From Ramazzottius varieornatus (Eukaryota; Tardigrada; Eutardigrada; Parachela; Ramazzottiidae), in NCBI GenBank assembly GCA_001949185.1, contig BDGG01000002.1:3527427-3591426 (forward strand): 64,000 nt of DNA. The letters run 5' to 3'. The position numbers and the translations under genes are program-made. Below are positions 46,973-59,000 of the stretch, in pieces. How positions within the stretch are numbered: position 1 is the stretch's first letter; each line of letters opens with the position of its first letter. The notes under the pieces are model-generated. The model searched no databases, was not told the DNA's origin, and was given only the letters and a program-made list of their open reading frames with translations.

Positions 46973-49900
46973 TCAAGGAGTGAAGGTCCAGATCTTGACA
47001 TGGCCGTCATGTCCCGCCGAGACGATGGTCTTGTCGTCCAGCCACTCCACCTTGTTGACTTGGCTCATTGGATGGGCACCTGTAACAAGATAACATTCAA
47101 CGTCAAGAGCAATGCATAAAAATATTGACACTCCATTGAACAGTTTCATTCACCATTCCATGAGAACAATGTAAAATTCCCAACTGTTACCTTTAACGAT
47201 GACATGCTTTTGAGGATCGTCCATGTACCAGACGATGATATTTGTATCCAGGCTCCCACTGACAACGTATTTTCCATTGGGCGACCAGGCTACGCAGTCG
47301 ACGCGTGCTGTATGAAATCCCCATTCATTCTTGTGTGCTTTCTGAAACGAAAAAAAACATGGTGAAGCAACTTCAAACGATAATGCCGAAGCAAAATTAT
47401 ACCCGTAAGTACTTTATGATTTTTCAGCATTCTTTTTAGTTTGTGCTGAATATTTCTTTTAATTGTTAGAGAGGCCGGCAACCGAAATGTACACGATCGT
47501 TATTTCAAGTGGCGCGCTTTTTCATTGTTGTTTGCAGGAAGCGTGCGTCAGTTGAGGTGACCAACCCTGTGCGTCAAGTTTCTGCCTCTGATTTTGTTAT
47601 CAATTTTCAGATTATTCTTTTTCATTTTGGATAAAGGATCCAGATGAAATTCTCACCTCGTATTTTGGTAGACTGTACACTGTCACTTTTCTATACGTAT
47701 CGGCGGCGACCAAGAACTTTCCATCAGGTGAATACGCTACAGCTTGGACGCTCCCGCCATGGCTCAGCTCTTGCTTCTCCGTCAAGGTCTTCCCGCCTTC
47801 CAACGTGCATATGTGCGTCTTGTTATCCTGCAACACACAACATCAACTGTCATCACTTCATCAACCAGCACAGAAACCCAGAAACGGAAGCACTCGAGAG
47901 TGACCGACTTACCCCGCTTCCTCCAACCGCAACTTCCGCCCCATCGGGACTTATGCTGACACTGGACGGCTGGTAGTTTACATGCAGTGCCGATGCTATC
48001 CTGTTGTCTTTGACAATCACAACGTCGTTATTGCAGGCGAGGAATATCGAGCCATCTTTCGCTGTGGCAATGGACTTTGGCATCGACGGAAGCTTCAGGT
48101 CTCCGCCACTGTGAAAGCAACCATTAGTTTTCCAGTCTTCAGCAATCTATTGTTTCTTTATTTCTTACGTGAAAGTGTGGTTTTCGATGGTGGACTGTTT
48201 CAGCAAGTCATCCATGCCGCAGCTGACCAACCGCATCGATCCTTCGGACCCGATTAGTCCGAGACTTTGAACTTGGCTAAGGTGGGGCTTAGTCTCTCCA
48301 AAAGCGATGCGATCGTTGTCGCCGGTATCGGCATTCCAAAAAGCTAAAGCAAAAATACCTCCGTTCAGATCACACGAACGAATTCTTGCCCGCTCAAGGC
48401 AATGAAGAAGGCGTACGTGCAGTTGACATGACACCATAACCCACTGTAAGTTAGTATTCAGAATCACGACACGGCCACGGGTAAATTTTTTCTAGGGGCG
48501 AACTTACTGATGGATCCATCGTGACTTCCAGTATAAATTTCAGCCGGCTTCTTCTGCTTGTCGACAGCCAATGCGGTGACGGATTTGTTGTGTCCCTACA
48601 GAGTAAAATCGAAACTCATCCGATGGAAAAGTTTGTACGGTGGACGCTGTAAAATGTATCGAAGTTCGAAATGCACGACTGGATGGAGGAGGATGACTTA
48701 CCTTGATGATTCGGATGGGCTTGTTCGCGTCGTTCTTGTCAAGGTAGTAAATGAAACCACCAAGCGAAACGGAAAGAATATGCTGGCCTTGCCAGAGACA
48801 TCCCAGCTGCATGCTCTCCAGGTCTTCTCCGAACTGGAACTCCTGGACAACTTGACCGGTCGATACATCCCACAGCTTGCAGGTTTTGTCACCGGAAGCC
48901 GAAATCAGCTGCGTGTTGTCTGGACTAAAACAGACCTGCGAACAACATCCATTACAGAAAATGTGCCGTACGAGTTTTCCCTACTGCTTGTTAACCTTAC
49001 GGCATAAACACCTCCGCTGTGCGCTTTCAGTTCGGCACCGAGCTCTATCTGTTTCGCTCCATCTTTTCCTTCATAAATAAAAATCTGAAACGAAACACTT
49101 TCCTCGTACCCATTATTCCCCATCATTGTATAACGTGCAATGCGAATATCAATCGAATAATTTAGCTACCTTTCCATCAGCACCTCCACTGGCAAACCTT
49201 TCCCCGTTGGGTGAATATCTCACACAGTTTACGAAATTACTGTGCTCCTGAAACAAAAGAAGACGACATAAGGGTAGAGCCACTAAAAAAGACATTCGAT
49301 GGGAAGTTGTGAGAACTTTCAATCTTGATCTTACGGTCAAAGTTTTGTCGAATTTGAAAGGTGGTCCTTGGTACAACCCGACAGAATAGTCTTCGGACGC
49401 CGTGACGATACGAAACGGTCGTGAAGGGCGGAAGTCGATAGAGTTAATGGATTTACTCTGGCCCGCAATTTCTCCCACGGAGGTGCCAGTGTCAGCCATG
49501 AAGACGTGCGCGAAGCGCTCTCGGCCATCCCCACACACCGCCATCCTTTGACTGTCACCCGACCATGCGAGATCTTTGATCGAACCTCCCAGAGGTTGAA
49601 ACTCATTCTTCAGAAGGTGCTCCTTTTGTGTAGTGTCCCAGATGCGAACTTTCCCTGCCGCATCTGTGAGAACAATATGATCCGAAAATCACCTCAAAAT
49701 CGAAGTTATGCCCGAAAATCACTAACCGGCAGACGCAATATAGAATCCACTCGGAGCATATTTCGCTACGTTTACTGTGGTGGCATGCTCGGTGTAAACG
49801 TCGCAGATGGCTGGATTCTGCAAGAAAAGACAGATTCGCGTTGGATTGCAAAGCGAAAGATGAACTAAGCCAGATTGTTATTTCAAGTGGCGCACGTTTC

Positions 49901-50423
49901 AACTGTTGTTGGTAGACAGAGTGCGCCGCTTCGAAAACGATCAGGTTCAACTTATTTGCTCATCCGACTCAAGTGGTGGGCTATACGGTGAACTGTCACA
50001 CCGACATCAGCCACTAGTAGAGCGAGCGGGTTGAACAGCTCAGCCCGCCATGCCAGGTTTGAATGAGATTCACTGATTATTGATTGGCGATGCAACAGAT
50101 GGAATCTTCCATTTGATCCATCTATTTCTTTCATGATCCATCTTGCTCGCTGTTTTCTGGAGAGGCAAAGCGTCCACGATTCTCGTGTTCGATCAGATCA
50201 GGATAACTTACCGTAATATCACGGATGATGACGCTGTTGCCGTTCGTGTAGAGGAAATTCTTGCCTTTGGGATCGCCTCCCAGCACAACAGGCCGACCAC
50301 GCTCTGTCCTTGGCGTGGCGGCGTAAATGCTACCTACCAACAGTTCCGCTTGATCTCTCAGAACACAATACACAATCAAGATGTAAAAACGAGCTTTTCC
50401 AACTTACGTTTGGTGCAGGACAT
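46973..50423 (-). CDS. WDR1: actin-interacting protein 1 (AIP1/WDR1), WD-repeat
   Basis: Thirteen minus-strand exons: 50423-50408, 50333-50212, 49817-49727, 49663-49335, 49247-49170, 49084-49001, 48935-48702, 48595-48508, 48343-48169, 48108-47913, 47827-47657, 47341-47191 and 47079-46973 (1842 nt, 613 aa; human WDR1 has 606). The N-terminal [60 protein letters not shown] and the final DGHVKIW align throughout with WDR1/UNC-78. Two seven-bladed beta-propellers are expected. The protein promotes disassembly of cofilin-decorated actin filaments. The 16-nt first exon is supported by the fixed distance from MSCTK to GGDPKG. Two introns carry GTGGCGCA palindromes. Confidence 0.95.
47492..47560. repeat. 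GTGGCGCA palindromic element, copy 13 (AIP1 intron)
   Basis: GATCGTTATTTCAAGTGGCGCGC ... GCGTGCGTCAGTTGAGGTGACC, between AIP1 exons 11 and 12. Confidence 0.65.
49871..49943. repeat. GTGGCGCA palindromic element, copy 14 (AIP1 intron)
   Basis: CAGATTGTTATTTCAAGTGGCGCACG ... AGTGCGCCGCTTCGAAAACGATC, between AIP1 exons 2 and 3. Confidence 0.7.
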
Positions 50424-51169
50424 AGTGGATGTCAGGACTGAATGCTAGGAAGGTGCAGTCCGGCCGAATTATAGATGGGATAACAGCTATCGTAGGATTT
50501 TTCCTGCAGGATGCTTCGACTGCGGTGGGATGGCAAGAGTGTGCTTCTCTTATACGGAGGTTCGCCAAAAATAGATATGCAGTAGAGAACGGAAGATAAA
50601 ACGCGAGAATTATTCATACAGCGATGCAGCTATCGGAGGAAAACATTATGAATCACTTCAAACAGTCAACAGTCAACACATAAAGTCGAATGGCATATGC
50701 CACGCTGACTGCTGTAATCGGCTGAGAAAGGGACCATCAAAGCCTTCACTTGATTGAACTCTTATAGCCGACACCGAACCGGGTCGCCACTTTACATATG
50801 TTTCCGTAGCTTGATCTGTAACTTGAACATTTCTTCGGTCTGTACCTACGGCAAGGCTCCAGCAAACTTCTTCGCTCAAATCAATCACTGTAGAGCTGCA
50901 GTACTTTGCGTGCTGGAAACAACGGCGCGCCGAAATGCGGCTTGACTCGGCACCCACCGTAGGCTAGTGAAGAACACCCATCAACAGATACGTCAAAGAG
51001 AAGGGAATCAAATCATGATCAGCCTTTTTACGAATCATCAAATGTACAACTACTCTAATCCTATCGGCGCTACGGTTTTTTGCTGTTTTTCGCAGCTGTT
51101 TCGATCTCATTTAACGAATTGTAACATTTATTTAACTTCGTGCTTTTCTGATCAATTAACAATCAACCG
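50424..51169. other. AIP1 upstream region
   Basis: 750 bp upstream of AIP1. No TATA box close to the start codon and no ORF of interest. It contains the start of a degenerate retroelement-like frame near 51150. Confidence 0.4.
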
Positions 51170-52019
51170 TTATCTATCTGCTCCTTTGAAAGAGCAGCTG
51201 GTAGCAAGTCTGAAATTTATGGAGCTGTCTTGCGTCGGGACCGAGGATGAGCTCTGAAAAGATACAACACGGCTATGGAAGGGATGGCTGAAGTACTGAG
51301 GCAACATTGTCGAGAGGAATTCAAGCGGATATGGCCGATCTAAATGTACCAGCCCATGGAGCACCTTCGATACCAAGCTGAGCAGATTAGCCGCCTGGAG
51401 AGCCTCGTGGAGTTCCCACAGGAAGACAAGCTGGAGCTTCAAAGGATCGTCAAAGCTCTGCATGTAAGCCGGGAATCCATCTTGGGAAGATTGTCCTTGC
51501 TGGAAAATATCCCCCAAGGGCTGCCTGTCCCGTCGAATGAGCCTCCTGCCACCAGAGCTAGTGTCCCCAGTAGGACCCAGGCTACTGCTGCCGCAACGCC
51601 CGTAGTTTCCCCAGTCAAGGCTATCACCACTCCAACCTTTGCCGCCGTTGCTGCGCAGAAATCCCAACCATCCGAGAACCCTGCTGTCCCGCAAAAGGCA
51701 ACCCGTTTTTATAAGAGGTACAAAGAAGGGTGATGAAGAAAGTATAACAGCCAATCCGCTGCGAGCCAAGGGGCCGCCGGGTCGTGAGTTCGCCATTCGG
51801 GGTTTCCCAAGACACGTAACCGCTGAACAACTGAAAGATCACCTGCAAGGCATCGGAGTGAAGCCTCGCTTCGTCCGGATAGTTCCTGTTGGCCCTGACG
51901 ACACTAAGTCTTCCACGGTTAGTCGCATTGGAGTCTTCGCTAACGATGTGAACCTTGTTCTGAAAGCCCAGAACTGGTCGTCCAACATCAGCATCACTCC
52001 TTGGAAGTTCGGTCTATAA
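51170..52019 (+). pseudogene. retroelement ORF1/gag-like relic
   Basis: Three plus-strand frame segments read as one damaged protein. One ends at 51257 (LKEQLVASLKFMELSCVG). A second runs 51344-51733, with a coiled-coil-like start and a Pro/Thr/Ala-rich linker. The third runs to 52019 (EFAIRGFPRHVTAEQLKDHL ... SNISITPWKFG). A shift near 51715 and stops near 51257 and 51342 separate them. The last part has the look of the small nucleic-acid-binding domain of non-LTR retrotransposon ORF1 or gag proteins. No reverse transcriptase is present nearby. The assignment is by style of sequence, not by a diagnostic motif. Confidence 0.4.
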
Positions 52020-53239
52020 CAGTGAACCGAACGGCTAAACAAATTTTCTCGCTGTCTGTAATAAATTCTCCTTTAGTCTCTCTAGCTGGCACGCTAAATA
52101 AATCTAGTTGTTGTCTTGAACCTGAAGGATTGATCCTTATAACGATACTCGTTCCTGATCAACCGGTGACTCTGTTTTGGTTACTGTAAATTTTTCTATC
52201 ATCGTGCTGAGTAAACTTTGATTCTCTTAACATCGGGGAGGTCGTCGACTGAATTGTCGAGGCTAGTAAATTTCCTTCCTTCCTTGGGTGTGTTGCACAT
52301 GACGTAACGAATACTTGCTCCGCCTCGTTATTCGCATAGTACAACCAATCAACCGCTTGAACATGTGTCCCACTCTCCGGCAACGCCAAGTACAGCAGCT
52401 CATCAGTGCGCTCAATGGACAAATTAACATGGACCGTAAAGACTCCACCCCGTTCTTCCTTTCGTAGCCGCACACAGCGCGAGCGCAAGTCCGTCAGTGG
52501 AGTGTGCCTGCTTACTTGGAGCATCACACGTTACGTTTGCGCCGGCGGGAATCCGCATCTACTACCGACGGCACCCGAAAGGTAGCACGGAGGATTACAC
52601 GGCAGAATTCCATTGAGCGAAGAAGTGGCTCCGGTACAGAGGCCCGGCGGTACTTGCCTTCCGAACCAGCTTCGTTATCCACCGTATGCAGACATTCTTT
52701 CTCCTCAACCAGCTGGAAACGGCTTCGGTATAACCTGGAAACTCGTTATGTGGTGTATTAATATTTATGTATGAAAATGCCGCTCAGCTGGATTGGAAGT
52801 CTCGAAAATACGTCGGTTACCTCCACCTAATCATCACAGAAGCATTTACGCAAATGATGCGTGTGGCCTCAAAGTTTTACACAGTCGACATCCCATCCTG
52901 TTCAATCTACTATTCTGAATCCCTGCAAGAATTGGAAGTCTCAGTTCGCTACCGGGACCGCTGCATCTCAGAGCAGCAACCGGAAGATTGTTCCCTCCAG
53001 CCCTTTCTTGTGGGTTATAACACGAGATGGAAACCCTCGCCGTCTGTCACCCTAAGCTGTAGCCAAGCAATCTACATTGCAGATGTATCTAAAAATCTCA
53101 AGAAAGGTATAATGCTGAACTGCTGAGCGAAGCAAGGAGCTGTCGGTCCACGTTTCTTGTAGTAGTAACTAGCTGATGATAAAAATCACATTGTCTGTTT
53201 GTTGCGCGTATTCCCGTCGTAGATAAACGCTACGTCGAG
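52020..53239. other. region with two unsupported ORFs
   Basis: A minus-strand frame at 52159-52527 (about 122 codons) contains an acceptor-like start near 52503 and a donor-like GAAG|gtaaat near 52267, so it could hide an exon. A plus-strand frame at 52767-53126 (119 codons, five Cys) has an ATG and stop. Neither has recognisable homology. Confidence 0.3.
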
Positions 53240-53247
53240 TTTATATC
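53240..53247 (+). promoter_or_regulatory. TATA-like box upstream of membrane-protein gene 1
   Basis: TTTATATC about 33 bp upstream of the ATG at 53279. The short spacing would leave almost no 5' UTR, so this is tentative. Confidence 0.3.
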
Positions 53248-53278
53248 GTATCCCGAACTTCCGCGCGGTGGAGTCGAC

Positions 53279-54214
53279 ATGGGGCTGATCAGCGTAACAT
53301 TTTGCCTCTTAGGGGCGTTCTACTCACTGGTATGTCGTAGCACTTTGAGTCCTACAAGAACCCGTAAATTTACCAGGTTGCCTTGAGGAAAATGCATGTG
53401 AATCGGAGTATGTAATCAGTGAGGCATCCGGTTGTCATTTGACTTCACGCAACAAGTTGGTTGCAGTTCATATCCCATCTTCATCTGTTACGAGCCACTC
53501 ACCGGATATACTTTGGACGATGGCTGTCGGCAATGGGCGAGCGTAACAGTTTGTCAAGTTTTCAGAGTTCTGTTGTGGCTGAAGGTGCGACTGGCGAAAT
53601 CATACTCGGTACACTGGGAATCATTCTTACAGTTTTATTTATTGTCGCCATTGTTCGGCTGTTGATCGGACTAGAACAGGTATGGGACACACTTGTGTCT
53701 TTTGGCTCTGATGTCTGTTGTTTTGATGAAGGTCGGTGATGTTTTTGCAGTTTTCCAAAAGCGACATGACCTTCTACGTTATCGTGGGAGCCGTATTTGC
53801 ATTTTGGCAGTTTGTTACATCAGTGATCGACTTGTCCCGGTCAACCAACGACTATGCTGACGCTCCAGTAAGTGCAATGACTGTTGTCTTCAGAATGACT
53901 TCTGCCGTTACCCTGTAATTCGCACTCTGGTTTTACAACGTTGCAGAACTATCTTGTCCTAAGCAACCCTGGAATGTTCCGAAACCAAATTGAGATAGGT
54001 GCAGGAACTATCGGCCTTGTCGCTCTTCCCGTAAATGTGAGTACTTCACTGTGCTGTAGGCTTTTCTGAATAGTCTACATGGCTCTTGGTGTGGGCTCTC
54101 TGGAACAACCGAATGATATGATGAGCGGACTTTTTGAAATTTCTGCCGATAACTATATTGCAGATCGCGGTGGTCGTTTTGGTCTTCATCTACAACAGGT
54201 ACAACGGACGTTGA
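53279..54214 (+). CDS. small four-TM membrane protein, tandem copy 1
   Basis: Secure exons: an exon ending at 53679, then 53751-53867, 53947-54036 and 54164-54214. Starting from the ATG at 53533 they encode 134 aa with four hydrophobic segments (IILGTLGIILTVLFIVAIV; FYVIVGAVFAFWQFVTSVI; IEIGAGTIGLVALPVN; IAVVVLVFIYN). An upstream exon 53279-53329 (MGLISVTFCLLGAFYSL) can be joined in phase 0 to an acceptor at 53467, giving 173 aa with an extra N-terminal hydrophobic stretch; this part is less certain. No family is recognised. It shares intron positions and topology with the next gene. Confidence 0.65.
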
Positions 54215-54873
54215 AGAACGATTAACCTCATAGTATTCAGTTCGAGATACTCCAGGGTCAGAGATTCTTGTTTTTGGTTCACTTCTCTGAAATGCTCATT
54301 TTTAAGTTCAGGGTATCCGACTTGGCAACAGATGCTTTACGAGCGCGCAGATTTCTGGGTGCAGCAAACTTCACTAGATCGTCTCTTACTTGATGCCACT
54401 TTCACGAACGAACTGAGCTTCGGGATGTAGTACCTCACCTTCCATTATACTAAGCGAGATTCAGTCTTTGAAAATATCTCATCTGATTAATTCGACCACA
54501 GTCTTACTATGTGTTCTGCCAGTCGGAGATGTTGCATCATAGCTGCTCTCTACACGATTGTAAGAAGGATATTCAAATATCCGCACAAGTTAACGACGAG
54601 TGTGTTTTCCTGCCGGTGAACACGGAATAGCGCTTACGATTAACTAAGATACAAGGGTCAGGTAATCACCGGTAGGAAGACCCTTTTTCCTTGTGTGTCA
54701 TCAAGATGTTCTATAGTTCGACAGCGCGTAGTTCGTCATGTGCAAACGACAGGTTTAGAGACTGATAATCCACGACGCTTATTTAGCTACTGGCGTACCT
54801 TGACTTGCTGAGAAGCGCACATCGTCTCATATTCGCTACTTGGGCCGGAGTAGAATTTTCAGACATATCACAG
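54215..54873. other. spacer between membrane-protein paralogues
   Basis: 660 bp containing the 3' end of copy 1 and presumably the unidentified 5' exon of copy 2. No distinct feature. Confidence 0.35.
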
Positions 54874-55611
54874 AAACTTCGCATAAGAAGGTCTGACGGC
54901 AGTACGCCAGGAGTTTTCGCCGACAAAGGGTCCTGGATTGACGGAACCAATGACATGGTGTTGGGTATAGCGGGCATCCTGTTCTACATTCCTATGTTCG
55001 TAGCCGGACCATTGCTTATCATTGCAATAGAACGGGTATGATTTAAGTTTACTAAACAGATATTTCTCGAACTGGACAGTTTCCAACTTTCTCAAATTCC
55101 ACCCCTTCGGGGGATCAATGCTTTGTTCTTCCATTACAGAACAACCGTACGTACGTGACAGCATACCTGGCAATCGTGGGTACCTTCTCTGTATGGCAGG
55201 TTGCAAGCTCAGTGTATGATGTAGTCGTCGCTTCGGCAAATGACAGCAACAAAGCACAATATTACTGGACAAGCCCGAATCACGTGGTAGGTGGTCCGTG
55301 CGGATGAACACTAAGTGCAGATGTCTGGATGGAATACGTCACACCTGAATATTTGCCGTACTTTTTGTAGCTCACGGACATAATGGGTGCCAGTAACAAA
55401 GTGCACCTTATGCTGACAACCGGTGCGGCGGGTTTTCTTCTCTTCTTTGTCAACGTAAGACCGATTCTCCATTGTCAGTATACACTTCTTATTTTCCGTG
55501 GGTCAAAGTTGACCACGTCTCTTTCTGCAGATTGGGGTTCTCGTAGACGTCAGCAACTACAGGAAATTCCAGATGAATCAAGCCACAATCTTTGGGTCGT
55601 CGGAAGAATGA
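54874..55611 (+). CDS. small four-TM membrane protein, tandem copy 2 (5' end undefined)
   Basis: Exons 54874-55035 (acceptor atatcacag), 55140-55286, 55371-55454 and 55531-55611 keep phase 0 throughout and give 157 codons after the first acceptor. Hydrophobic segments: DMVLGIAGILFYIPMFVAGP, VTAYLAIVGTFSVWQVASSV, KVHLMLTTGAAGFLLFFVN and IGVLVDV. A hydrophilic loop with Asn/Ser lies between the second and third, as in copy 1. Introns lie at equivalent points (after the first TM's ER/EQ, before the third TM, and after the ..VN of the third TM). The initiating exon was not found. Family unknown. Confidence 0.6.
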
Positions 55612-56004
55612 AACGTGTAGCTCCGCCAGAGACCGCCCCTCGAGGCACCATAAAGCCGCTCAAAAGTCCGGTTTCGTTTTGAACGTTGCCTCATTTGCCT
55701 GCTCGAAAAGTTTCATAGCAACTTTGTAATCACAGCTTAAGCTCCCACATGTATATCCTGTACATGAATAGATAATGGAAAAATAACCAAAGGGTGAATA
55801 ACGAACAGAAGTAAAAGTGACCCTGAAAATCCAAACCTAATCTTCCCAAGGAAAGATTTGTGTATAATAAAAAAACTATGCGGCGAGTTCGCGTCGCAAA
55901 AAAGTCGAGGTCTTGTCCTCTTTCAAAATAAAACTTTAAATCAGAACAGAATTGGTTTGCAGCTTAACAAGAACAAATATGCTTCCTCTCGTAAAAAAGC
56001 CGGC
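55612..56004. other. convergent 3' flank
   Basis: Between membrane-protein copy 2 (+) and MAP7 (-). AATAAAAC and AATAAAAAA runs occur at about 55865 and 55927 and may serve the plus-strand gene. No gene. Confidence 0.4.
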
Positions 56005-59000
56005 TCAGCTAGTATCGAAGTTCAGCAACATATCACTGTTACTCATCCGCACACTGGCTCCTGCGTGACTACTCGTACCATTGGTGGTACTGCCACTCCA
56101 GTAATGAGATCCCTCCGTGCCGTTCTCCGACAACCCGTTCCATTCTCCATTTGCTCGGAACGGATCAAAGTCCACACTTGATCCATTCGACATCACCGAA
56201 CCCGACCTGTAACAACCAAAACCCATAAGCCATAGCTTTCATCAAACTCAATCAGTAAGCGGGACATAAGCAAAGGATTTCAGTCAGATCGTCATCTTAA
56301 TGGGCGCACGTTCCCGTTGTTACTGGCCAGTCACGTGCGCCACTTGAGAAAACGATCTCTACGAGTTTTCGTTGTCTTCTGGAGTGGCGCAAGTTTTATC
56401 GTTTCTGGCTGAGAGTGTGCGCCACCCGCGAAACCTGGGTAAGTTCATTTCAAAATATCACTTACCCATTGAAAGGATTGGTCTCCTCATGAAAGCCATT
56501 GTGGCCTTTCACGAAACCACTCAAGCTGACCGTATCGGTACTCGACACATCAGACAACGGAGTACCGCTCAACGACCGAGGTTCTTCTATCACTTCACCG
56601 AAGCCCTTTGTCACCTCATTACTTGGTGATGGTACCACCGATGGACTGTCTACGCTACCACCGCCACCCATGCCTCGGCGTTGCAGCAGCTTCCGTGCGT
56701 TCTCCAGTGCGTCTATCGGCTTGGCTGTTTCTGTTACCGGAGACGCGAGAGTGGAGAGACGGTCTGTGGAGCCGTTGAGTGTAGTGGAAAGACCGCTACC
56801 GGACTTGGTCATGCGCTTGATGGCTTCCAGTCGTTGTCGTCGGGCGTTACGTTCTTCCTCCTCCCGCTGTTCTTCTTCAAGCTTCCTTCGTCGCAACTCG
56901 TCGATGGCTGGATCAACGGAGGGTGCAGGAGGAGCAGAAGGCTGTTGAGGTACTTCGGACCGGATAAAGGTTTCGGTTTCCACCGGTGGCGAAGAAGGAA
57001 CTTCCGCCGACGAAGCTTCTTGTGCCTAAAACGCGCAATAAATCGACGAATCAATTTATCAACTAAATTCCGAAGTACTAATTGTCATTTTACCGGTTGG
57101 ATTTCTTGGTAGTTCTCTGGGGTGGTTTTTTCATCAGTTCGCGGTCCGGCGCGGTTGTTTTCGGTAGCCGGAGACTCGACTTGGCGTGAAAAATGCTCCG
57201 GAATCTCTTCCAGCAAGTGAACAATTTCTTCAATGCCTTCTCGAACATTTTCGATGGCTTCTTCCACATCCGAGTTCTGGCTTTCCACTAACCGTTCATC
57301 ATTTTCTCGATTTATCTCATCACGCCGAACTTCCTCTTCGTCAACTCGGTTAACCAAGACACCAGTACCGACTGAGGCTTCCTCGTCCGAGTGAATATTA
57401 TTCACTTCCGAGACCGAATCGTGTCGTGAAAGACTATTAGACTCTTCTGTGAAAGACTTTTCGAGCTCGACAAACTCGGCGACAGACGCCCGTCGGTTAG
57501 TCACGTCCAGACTCTGTTCCGACTCTTCGAATCCCGAAGACGAAGGTTGGGAGTCCAACAGCATGGACTCGCTCAGGTTGTGACCAGATGCTGCGCTCCT
57601 CTCAGCCTCGAGCTTCAAGCGAGCTAGGCGACGCTTCTCAGCGAGGGCTGCCTTCGCTTCGGCTTCCGATATTACCTTCCGACCAGTCCTGAGAGAGACT
57701 TCGGGGTTCTCGGGTGTGGAAGGAAGCTTTAGCGAACTCTCAAACCGGACAATCTGGAAAGGTTTCCGATTAGAATTCGATTTCAAATTTGGTGCTCAGC
57801 CAACAAACTCGACACAATGAGTTGTCCAAGTGAGACAAGCTGTAAGTCAAGAACACCGACAACGTGCGCCAGCTGAACAAACTCAATAGGATCGTTTTTC
57901 CCAGTGGCGCATTCATTCAGCCAGTACCAGTGCAAAAATACGCCACTTGGGAAAACGATCTTGTCGAGTCTGTCTGCCGAGCTCTCAATATTATTTTTAC
58001 TTTTGTGAAGCGTTACGCCTTTCGATAAAATGAGAAATCGCAGAATATTGTTCCCTTAGTACGACGAAAAAAGGGTGGACTTACCTCTTCCGTTTTTCGT
58101 GGTGACTCGATTTCCACTTCGCTCTTGGCGGGTTGCAGAATCATCGAGCTTCCTTGATTCTTCTTTTGTCTTCGAGCTGAAACGTTACCAACGCTTTGGG
58201 ATCGTTTGGAGAGGGTCTGGAAGCTGGAGGAAGTGTCGGGTGTGCTAGCTGCCGTCTTGGATACCTCGGCTGGCTGGAGGAGCGACCTGGTCATCAGGCT
58301 GGTTGGACGCTTGGCACGCGCTGACGCCGGTTCAGCCTGAGCGGTTGTAGGCCTCGAGCCTTGACGTGAACGCGCCGTTTCGGCTGGACGATGACGGTTG
58401 GTCGGTGGCGGATGCGATTGAGCTGAACGTGGAGGACGCGTCGAATGTGCTGGGAAAAAAATAGATGAGATATTTGACGATTTGCTATCAAAACTAAGTC
58501 AAAAACTATTTCCATAATTCGATTGCTGAACAAAGTCTTGGAAAGGTTTTGCAAAAGTTTTCCCGAGTCTTTAGCATTCCGGTAGAAAGTCGAGTCAGGC
58601 CCAAAGCAGAAGTTTGTTTAATATGCTGGATATTTCCTGAGATGGAAACGAGGCATTTTTTCCACAATTTTTTTACCTGGTGAATTTTCAGACGAGCCAG
58701 CTTTCGAACCACTGACGAAATCCAGCGGTCCTCCATTCCTGCTTGGCGTTCCCGGCGACCCGCGTGTCCTAGCGGTTTGGCTAGAATCTACCACATCAGA
58801 ACAGCATTTAATTGAAGATCCCCCTTGGGACCCAGTGTCCCACACTTGACACCATAAAACAGTCATGATCGTGATTTCAGCGTCTTACTGGGAGAGAGGA
58901 CGACGCTGTGATGATGACTCCTCTGTGTCATACTGCCTCGGCTCCTGGAGGCCAGAGCGCCCACCGAGACTGCCCGTCGTGAAGCTGACATATCACTGCC

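Noticed and set aside
51170-51796. 208-codon minus-strand ORF
   Set aside because: It is antisense to the gag-like plus-strand frame, Pro/Ser/Gly-rich as expected of a shadow, and has no start or splice support.
53361-53550. Alternative Cys-containing frame after the exon at 53279-53329
   Set aside because: The phase does not fit the donor at 53329; the in-phase acceptor at 53467 continues into the membrane protein.
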